The position numbers and the translations under genes were made by a program. DNA of 64,000 nt from Panax quinquefolius (lineage: Eukaryota > Streptophyta > Magnoliopsida > Apiales > Araliaceae), in NCBI GenBank assembly GCA_020205615.1, contig CM035151.1, positions 43,644,977 through 43,708,976 of the forward strand, given 5' to 3'. The notes beneath the pieces are model-generated. The model worked only from the letters and a program-made list of their open reading frames with translations, was not told the origin of the DNA and did not search any database. How positions within the stretch are numbered: position 1 is the stretch's first letter; each line of letters opens with the position of its first letter. This document shows positions 57,607 to 64,000 of this stretch, piece after piece.

Positions 57607-60044
57607 AGTATGCGCATGATATATCAGTTCCCTTTTTCTTTCATTACGTACATTTTCTTAAAAACCTAAACTTGAGAAACAGAGAGTATTCAGAGAGAAA
57701 ATTGAAAGAAAGTGTGAATTGAAGGAGAAGTATAGAAGAAATTTATCGTCTTTGAATCATATACAAACTAGCAGGGTAATCTCTTCAACCCAAACTTCAA
57801 TTTATATTCTTGAAGTTTATTTTAGTTCTCTGTAAACTAAAATTGATGGCCAATGTGTTAGGAAATTGATTATATATGTTTATTAGCATGCATAATTCAA
57901 TTATATATTTTTTGTATTTGATTAGAGTAATCAATTTCATGTAAACGTATTATAATCAGAGTTTTCCATTAAGGGATGTTTTGAGTTCTCTGTAAAATAA
58001 ATATTGTATGATCAATGCATGAATTGATGATTTATGTGTATATACATGATAATATATAATCATAACATGTTTTCTACCATCTATGTATGTTTTCAAACCA
58101 TCAATTTCAAATAAATACGTCGTAATTGGATTTTTGAAGTTATAGAGTATAAAAGTTGTATATATATGACCCTTATGAGCAATTGTATGCCATGAATTGT
58201 AGTTTAACTTAAAATTTGACAGTAGATTATAATAATACATGTTAAACCGAAGAAAACAAACTTTGAACGGACAGATTCGGAGTTATAACGAACCCGTAAT
58301 GTCAAATTTTATGTTTTTCTTCAAAACTTCCAAAAGACACCAAGAACAGTGAAATTATGTGATTTAATTCAAGTAATTGTATGATTTAAGGTGTTAAAAT
58401 CATGCTAGAAAGGTTGGATAATGATCATATATGAATTATAGTATATGGGTATGCTTAAATTAATGTATGAACAAAGAAATTGGAAGTTTTGGCCATGTTC
58501 TGTGTTTTTCATGAACTTGATTTTTGAATCGGCATGTCGTACTCAAGTAAGCTGAGATCGAGCTTAAGAACCGAAATGCGGCCTTGATCTTAGCTTATTT
58601 GGTGGAGGCAGCAATACTTTGATGCAGCGATTCAAATGGTGGAGCTATGACAACGCCTCTGCTCTGATTTTGCCCAGAAATGTGATTTTTAATTATTCAA
58701 GTTCAGGAAATGTAATTGTAACCTAATCTAATGAACACAAAAATGTATTAGAAATATAATGTGATGTTAAAATAGATTCTTAACATGTCAATAAGGTATT
58801 TATATGTTTAATTGATTTGTCGAATGCGTATTTAGCTCGTCGTTCGTGAAGTCTAGTATTGTGTGAGAATTAATGTTATGATCAGAGTTTAGTGAGAAGA
58901 GAATGAACTTGTGATGTTAGTTACATTATAATTAACTAGTATTGTGAATGTTAATGGTATGTAGGATTAAATTGAGGAACATGAATAGTTAACGTGTAAT
59001 CTACGTACGAGACAAGTTTCTAAACCTTACCTCTTTACATTGAGCAAGTTTTCTAACCCTAAGCTTTATTTGAGCAAGTTCTAGACTTATATTCTATATC
59101 GAGCAAGTTCTTGTTATTTATTGATCAAGTTCAAGATTTCATATTAGATGTTATCATTCTTTTAAAGCATGATTCCTATTATACAATACTTATTCCATTG
59201 TATACCTCTTGAGTTTATTGTTCAAACTGAATATCATTTATTGTTGAACCTTGTAAGACTAGCGAACCCTTATTGATTCGACTAGTCCATAGTTGATGAA
59301 CGTTCTAAATTTCAGAACCCTTGTTGAGCTTATCCAAACCAAACTCCTTTGGTACAGACTCTAATGTCAAACTGAGATGAACAACCCTGTTATAGGGGAT
59401 TAATTATGCTTTGGCGTTAGGATATTGTGCATAGTATGGTACTAAGGGTTGATCCCCCTAAGTACGAGAAGAAGAGTTCATAGTCTTATGACTGTTAAAG
59501 CTTTCAAGTATAAACACTTGACAACCTAGGACATAGTTCAAGGTCTTATGACCCTCAGAAGTTATTTTGATTCTTGTTGTTCATTCTTGATTCAAAAGCC
59601 TAGTTTTCTTATTTCAGAAGTCTTTGATTCACTCGCATGTTATTATATTGTTGTTACATTATTATATTTGTGGGCAATCGTTCTCTTGCGTAATAATAAC
59701 ATTGCAGTTAAGAACGAAAGGTCTGACAAGCCCTTAACTAGCAAAGGCAAGGTCAAGGTTAACAAGTGATGAAGATTTGTTGTTTAATTGATATACCTAT
59801 GTTTCAGACTTATATTAAAGTTGTGTAAGACTTATTATTTGTTTATGTTTCTGCATTTAAGATTTAAGGTTAGTATGACCTGGGATTGATGTATTTTCAT
59901 TCAAATGTTGTAACCCCGTAAGGGGAGGATTTATTTCTATCTATTTATGATTTTTATTTATTATGGGTAGATAGACATATGATGTTTGTACAGTGAACCC
60001 CAAATCCCGTGGGAATTGAAGTACCCGGATTTGGGGTTGTCACA
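57607..60044 (+). repeat. 5' LTR of element D, second piece
   Basis: Resumes after the right ACGCC copy and ends GATTTGGGGTTGTCACA. It contains repeated GAGCAAGTT motifs (59040-59130) and a 73-codon open frame (59548-59769) with no recognisable domain, probably chance. A proximal pyrimidine/purine stretch near 57690 and the GTAACCCCGTAAGGGGAGG hairpin near 59910 are visible but unassigned. Confidence 0.6.
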
Positions 60045-60047
60045 GGT

Positions 60048-60059
60048 TAGTATCAGAGC
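60048..60059 (+). other. Primer-binding site of element D
   Basis: TAGTATCAGAGC, one base from the usual TGGTATCAGAGC, lies three bases after the LTR end at 60044. This fixes the orientation of D as plus. Confidence 0.7.
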
Positions 60060-60847
60060 TGTAGTGTAAGACCCCAACTTTTATGAATAAAGATGAATTT
60101 TCTATAAATATCATTTTTGAATATTATGGAATGAATTTGATATAATGTTATAGTTGTGAGTAATATTTATAAATTTTGTAAAGTACGCAAGTTGTTATAT
60201 AATATTCGATTGGTCGAGAAATATTCGTTTTAACAGGGAATATTCGTACAACGGAACAATCATTGGGGGACCCTAGCGGAATTATTATTCGGATTGAGAA
60301 AGCGACAAAAATTTTTTTATGAAAATAACGGCAAAAAGTTTTACCGTTAACTATTGAAACACCGGTGTTAAAAAAATACGATGTCGCATAGTTGCACAAA
60401 GAGAGATACGGTATTGATTATTGATACTTACGTGAGAAGTCACTCCGTTTTGTTCAATTATTGCTACGAGAATTCTTTGCATAATATCTCACGTTATTTG
60501 ATTCAATTATTGTCAATATTTTATATATTATTAAATCAATAATTGAGACGACAAAGTTATTAATATTATTATTTGCAATATTAACGTTGTCTAGAAGTTC
60601 TGTCAAGGAGAGGTTTGGTCACCTAATTACGCGCCAATAGGGAGAAATTCTTATTGGAAAGCCCCCTCTTTCCTGGGAACGACCTGGTCGATTAATATTG
60701 TGAATTATAATAATGATGATAAGTGTTGTTAAAATATTGAGAGAATTTTTATGAAGTTGTTGTAAGTTTTGCTTATTATTTGGATTCTCATTTACCCATT
60801 TTCCAAAATCATCAGTAGAAAATTGTCTTAGTTCTATATTATTATAT

Positions 60848-60848
60848 T

Positions 60849-60892
<44 letters not shown>

Positions 60893-60900
60893 AGTGTGTG
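60848..60900. repeat. (TA)n(TG)n microsatellite in LTR E
   Basis: About nine TA followed by about 16 TG units. Further TA runs lie at 60968-60995 and 61083-61100. Confidence 0.9.
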
Positions 60901-60965
60901 TCGTATTATATTAGTTATATATATTATATATTAAGTGGTGGAAGATTTTGGTGGGTGGTGGAAAG

Positions 60966-60996
<31 letters not shown>

Positions 60997-61223
60997 ATTT
61001 TGATGGATGTAAGATGTCGTGGGAGACAAATTCAAAAAGGAATCACAAGTGGGTTATTTTTTTCAAACCAACATGTGGCTTTTATATATATATATATATT
61101 ATATTTTGTTTTACCTGATTGATTTCATAAAATTTCAATCAACCATATGTTGCGTATAAAGTCCGTAAGCCTTTGAATTATTTTGTCCGTAAAGAAATCC
61201 TTACACAGTGCCTTTCCATTCTC

Positions 61224-61233
61224 CTATAAATAG
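61224..61233 (+). promoter_or_regulatory. TATA box of LTR E
   Basis: CTATAAATAG followed by AAGCTCATTCC, conserved in position with the other LTRs of the family. It is the likely promoter driving element transcription. Confidence 0.6.
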
Positions 61234-61419
61234 AAGCTCATTCCTTCATTATTTCTTACGAATTCACTGAAACTCTTGAGAGAGAATTATAGAGAGAAAT
61301 AAGAAAAGTATTATGCTACTTTTCTACTCTTATATTCAGTTCTTTTATGGTACATGAAGAGAACTTTTGTTATTCCATTCTTTATTATTCTTTGAAATAA
61401 CCAAAGATATCGCGGACTA

Positions 61420-61720
61420 CCCTATACTTGGTGACATTCTTCTAATATTCCGTCTTTATTATTATTACATTGGAATATCCCGTCATGCTGCTTTTACGTT
61501 AGACTTGGTTAAAATCTTTATTATTATTCATTGGAATATCTTGTCGTGTGTTTTACATCGGACTGGTTTCGTCTTTTTATTATTATTGCATGGAAATATC
61601 ATATACATGCGTTTTATCTTGGGACTGGTTAAAATCTTTATTATTACATTGGAACATCCGCTCGGTGCGTAATTTACTTTGACACGATTAAAATTACTTA
61701 TTATTCAGTTGGAATAACTT
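61420..61720. repeat. 60-bp tandem repeats in LTR E, about five copies
   Basis: The core TTTATTATTATTACATTGGA recurs with ends at 61471, 61531, 61591, 61651 and 61711, an exact 60-bp period despite base changes. Each copy contains a GACTGGTTAAAATC-like segment. This region lies shortly after the TATA box. Confidence 0.8.
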
Positions 61721-62819
61721 TGTCCATGCTAAGTACCGCATGCATGGTGATTTCTTTTGTTATTCCATTCTTTATTATACTCGGTTGGTTAAAGTTTTGA
61801 CTTCTATACTCCATGAAATTAGTGGAATATCCTTGATATTTGTGCTTCATCTGATATCTTTTCATGGAAATATTCTTCTGAGCATTCTTGAATTTTACTC
61901 TACAAAGCAGTATCATGTTGACAATTTGGACGTTATTAGTTCCTGAATAAATTAATTCTTGAACTTTTTTTATTGAATTCTTATATCATTGTCATCATCC
62001 TCATGTTTATATTTTTTTTTTTGAAAGTCATCTGTGGCATGTAGTGCATAGATGGACTTGGTATGATTATGACGAGGATTATTGATTGTAATCATGACCG
62101 TAATGTTACAAATGATGTGGTAAAAGTCCTCATTGGCCCGTAGTGTATTGATGGACAGTTGTTGGCATGATCATGACCATTAATGAATACACAAATATTC
62201 TTGGCCCGTAGTGCATGGATAATTGTGGTCGTGATACTAAAAAATATCCTTGGCGATAGAAGCGGGGTGATTCGATGATGTGGATTATTTATTGTTGAGT
62301 CTCAAATGATAAAAGTCATGAAAAACCTTTTAAATCATAGAAGATAGTAGATTTTATTCTCTACTTGACTCTTCTAATGGATTGTTTGTTTCCGCTGCAG
62401 TTAAACTTGATGTCTATTATATTTTATCAGTTTAACATTGTTGAAGACTAATGATAATTTATTATGTATTATCTTAGTCATAATATTTCTTACTGGGCTA
62501 GTTGAGCTCACCCTTTCTTTCACTTTGTTCTCTTGAAATGAGAATATAGTTGGGACGAGAGTCTAGAAGCGAGTGATGGTCCGAGAGGATAGCATTAGTA
62601 GTCCTCACTATTACATGAAATAGTGTGATAATAATTGTAATGAGGACTCTTTTTGAGTTTGTATACTCTTTAGTAGACAATATTTGTATTCAAACTCACG
62701 ATTTATGTTTTCATTATTGTACACGCATTGTTGTATTAGTAAGTTGTATTTGAATTATGTACCATGTATTTGGCAACCCAAGATGGGGGATGTATACCTA
62801 ATTTTGGGGGCGTCACAGT

Positions 62820-62831
62820 TGGTATCAGAGC
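62820..62831 (+). other. Primer-binding site of element E
   Basis: TGGTATCAGAGC, two bases after the LTR end, is a perfect tRNA-Met-type site. Confidence 0.88.
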
Positions 62832-63005
62832 TTAGGGATATGATCCCTGGCTAAGATGTGAGAATAGAACTATGAGGGGAGAGACGGGGAATTCCTTTGC
62901 TAGTATGACCTACCTAAGTTTATTTGGTATTTAATTGGTCGGCCAGAATATAGGGATAATATGTTACATATCAATTAACCTTTTGTTTTGTGGTAGTATC
63001 TGAAA

Positions 63006-64000
63006 ATGACATCAGAGAATGTTGAGAATAGCAATGGAGCACAGGCGACCGTTGATTCACCACATATCAATAATCGGGATAATGTGCATCAGGAAGGCGA
63101 CAATCCTCATACAAACAACAACATTGACCAAATGATAAATGATGGAATGTTCAGAGGCTTTATGCAATTCATGCAACAGCAGGCGAGAGCGGCTCCTGTC
63201 CAAAATGTAGGTGGAACCACTGGAAACTCTCGGACGGTCACCGCTAAATAGTTCAAGGCTGGGGACCACCGGGAGTTTATTGGAGAGCCAAAACCACTTA
63301 AGGCGGAAGCATGGATAAAGCAAATCACCAAGATATTTGATGTCTTGGGATGCTCAGGAGCAAAAGGTTCCTTTCTTGCTTTTTATGTTGCGAGAGAGGC
63401 AGATTACTAGTGGGGAATCAGAAAGCGCGACTCAACTCTGTCAGACTTTGAAAATTTCTTGGGAGAAGTTCCAAGAACTATTCAATGACAAGTACTTTCC
63501 CGAAAGTATTCATCACATGAAGGAGGTGGAGTTCATCAAGTTGGAACAAAATAATATGACCGTGTCGTCGCGATGACGAAGCAAAGTTTGCCGAGAGTTG
63601 TCCCGATTTCATCCCCACTTGGTGGATAATGAAGAGAGAATGACGCGGATGTTTTTAAGAGGTTTTAATAGGAGATATGTCAACATCTTATTTCTCATAA
63701 ACCGTGTTTGTATTCATATGTTGTAAATAGGGCTCGATTAGTGGAGCGCGATAACGAGTCAATATAATCAAAAAGAGAGCAAAAGCAAAATGATAATACC
63801 GGTGAGAAGCGATCATCGAAGCGTTGACAATAAGCGTGGAGGAATCAACAAGCGTAAGTGGTAACCACTTTGGTGGTAATCGTACAAAACAATAAGAATG
63901 GACATTTCAAGAAGAGGAGATTCAACAATGATGGAAAGACGTCAAAGACCAAAGACCGTTGTTAAGAAAGGAAAACGACCACCTATCATATGCTTCAAAT
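63006..64000 (+). pseudogene. gag: gag of element E, broken, runs off the window
   Basis: ATG 63006 opens MTSENVENSNGAQATVDSPH, and the frame reaches a TAG at 63249 (probably from CAG, before FKAGDHREF). It continues with AEAWIKQITKIFDVLGC (about 63309), frameshifts, an EADYWWGI-type motif, WEKFQELFNDKYFPESIHHM and LEQNNMTV. Degraded text follows (FAELSRF, RMFLRGF) to a PPIICFK start of the zinc knuckle at the window edge. This is the best readable Tekay-type gag in the window and anchors the assignment of A, B and C. Confidence 0.82.

Larger units (their letters stand above)
48514..60064 (+). mobile_element. Element D: plus-strand Ty3/gypsy-type element, 5' LTR and primer site
   Basis: The 5' LTR is in two pieces (about 48514-49026 and 57607-60044, about 2.95 kb together) separated by complete element C. 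It ends GGTTGTCACA, followed by a tRNA-Met-like primer site. Element E cuts it at 60065, so no coding region of D is visible. The left edge is estimated from where the flanking direct repeat ends, and it begins TGACGAATGAG or nearby. Clade assignment is by LTR size and primer type only. Confidence 0.6.
60065..62817 (+). repeat. 5' LTR of element E
   Basis: 2753 bp, TGTAAGACCCCAAC to TTGGGGGCGTCACA. It has a TATA box CTATAAATAG at 61224-61233, a (TA)n(TG)n microsatellite at 60848-60900, a 60-bp tandem repeat at 61420-61720 and GGCCCGTAGTG repeats at 62030-62260. Confidence 0.9.
60065..64000 (+). mobile_element. Element E: Tekay-like element, 5' LTR and gag, runs off the window
   Basis: The LTR spans 60065-62817, with a canonical primer site at 62820-62831 and gag from 63006 to the window end. 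The left flank TGTAG (60060-60064) is the candidate target copy. It inserted 20 bp downstream of D's LTR, in the same orientation. The LTR ends match those of A, B and C. Confidence 0.88.

Noticed and set aside
59548..59769. 73-codon open frame in LTR D
   Set aside because: It lies inside an LTR, has a hydrophobic centre by chance composition, and has no recognisable relatives or conserved copy in the window.
60848..61122. Open frame encoding repeated Cys-Val and Tyr-Ile residues
   Set aside because: It is the translation of the (TG)n and (TA)n microsatellites.
1..64000. tRNA or rRNA genes, or an intact host gene
   Set aside because: None could be recognised on either strand. The TGGTATCAGAGC-type sequences are primer sites of retroelements, not tRNA genes.

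Overview
The window is plant nuclear DNA, most likely from a eudicot with a repeat-rich genome. It is A+T-rich and consists almost entirely of nested transposable elements. I found no intact host gene, tRNA, rRNA or CRISPR array. The evidence for a plant is the families present: Tekay/Del-like Ty3/gypsy elements with a tRNA-Met primer site, an Athila-like Ty3/gypsy element with its typical primer site and G-rich polypurine tract, copia gag and integrase fragments, hAT and Mutator-like elements, and a captured piece of a plant-specific gene. The species cannot be named from the sequence.

Layout. (1) 1-4793: 5' part of a minus-strand Tekay-like element (A), with its 5' LTR at 2196-4793. (2) 4794-20639: 5' end of a second, related minus-strand element (B). 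A lies in B's gag, and B's LTR (5170-20639) is split by a full-length Athila-like element (5298-18255) with near-identical 1.57-kb LTRs and a 5-bp target duplication. The Athila element carries a hAT element (9868-11047, exact 8-bp duplication) in its pol gene. (3) 19901-41835: ten head-to-tail copies of a 2.19-kb chimeric unit. Each unit joins the first 0.74 kb of B's LTR, a minus-strand copia integrase fragment and a plus-strand copia LTR/leader. (4) 41836-44937: the copia gag that follows the last unit, broken by a hAT-type MITE and by a Pack-MULE carrying a gene fragment. (5) 44938-48513: unassigned DNA with short duplications, a MITE, a TA microsatellite and a 480-bp T-poor purine-rich tract. 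(6) About 48514-60064: 5' LTR and primer site of a plus-strand element (D), whose LTR contains a complete but internally deleted minus-strand element (C, 49027-57601, exact 5-bp duplication). (7) 60065-64000: a plus-strand element (E) inserted 20 bp downstream of D's LTR and running off the window.

A, B, C and E share LTR ends (TGTAAGACCCC at one end, a GACGYCCCCAAAATAGG-like complement at the other) and form one family. Their coding regions are broken by stops and frameshifts. The Athila reading frame is better preserved, and most of its stops look like C-to-T or G-to-A changes of Gln or Trp codons, as expected for methylated, silenced DNA. Some differences between repeat copies sit in short clusters at CHG-type sites and look partly like assembly or basecalling error, so individual frameshifts should be treated with caution.

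The feature most worth following up is the ten-unit array. It looks like a young satellite formed from the junction of a gypsy LTR with a copia fragment. The 6-bp microhomology at its founding breakpoint and its three-unit higher-order structure are both readable from the sequence.
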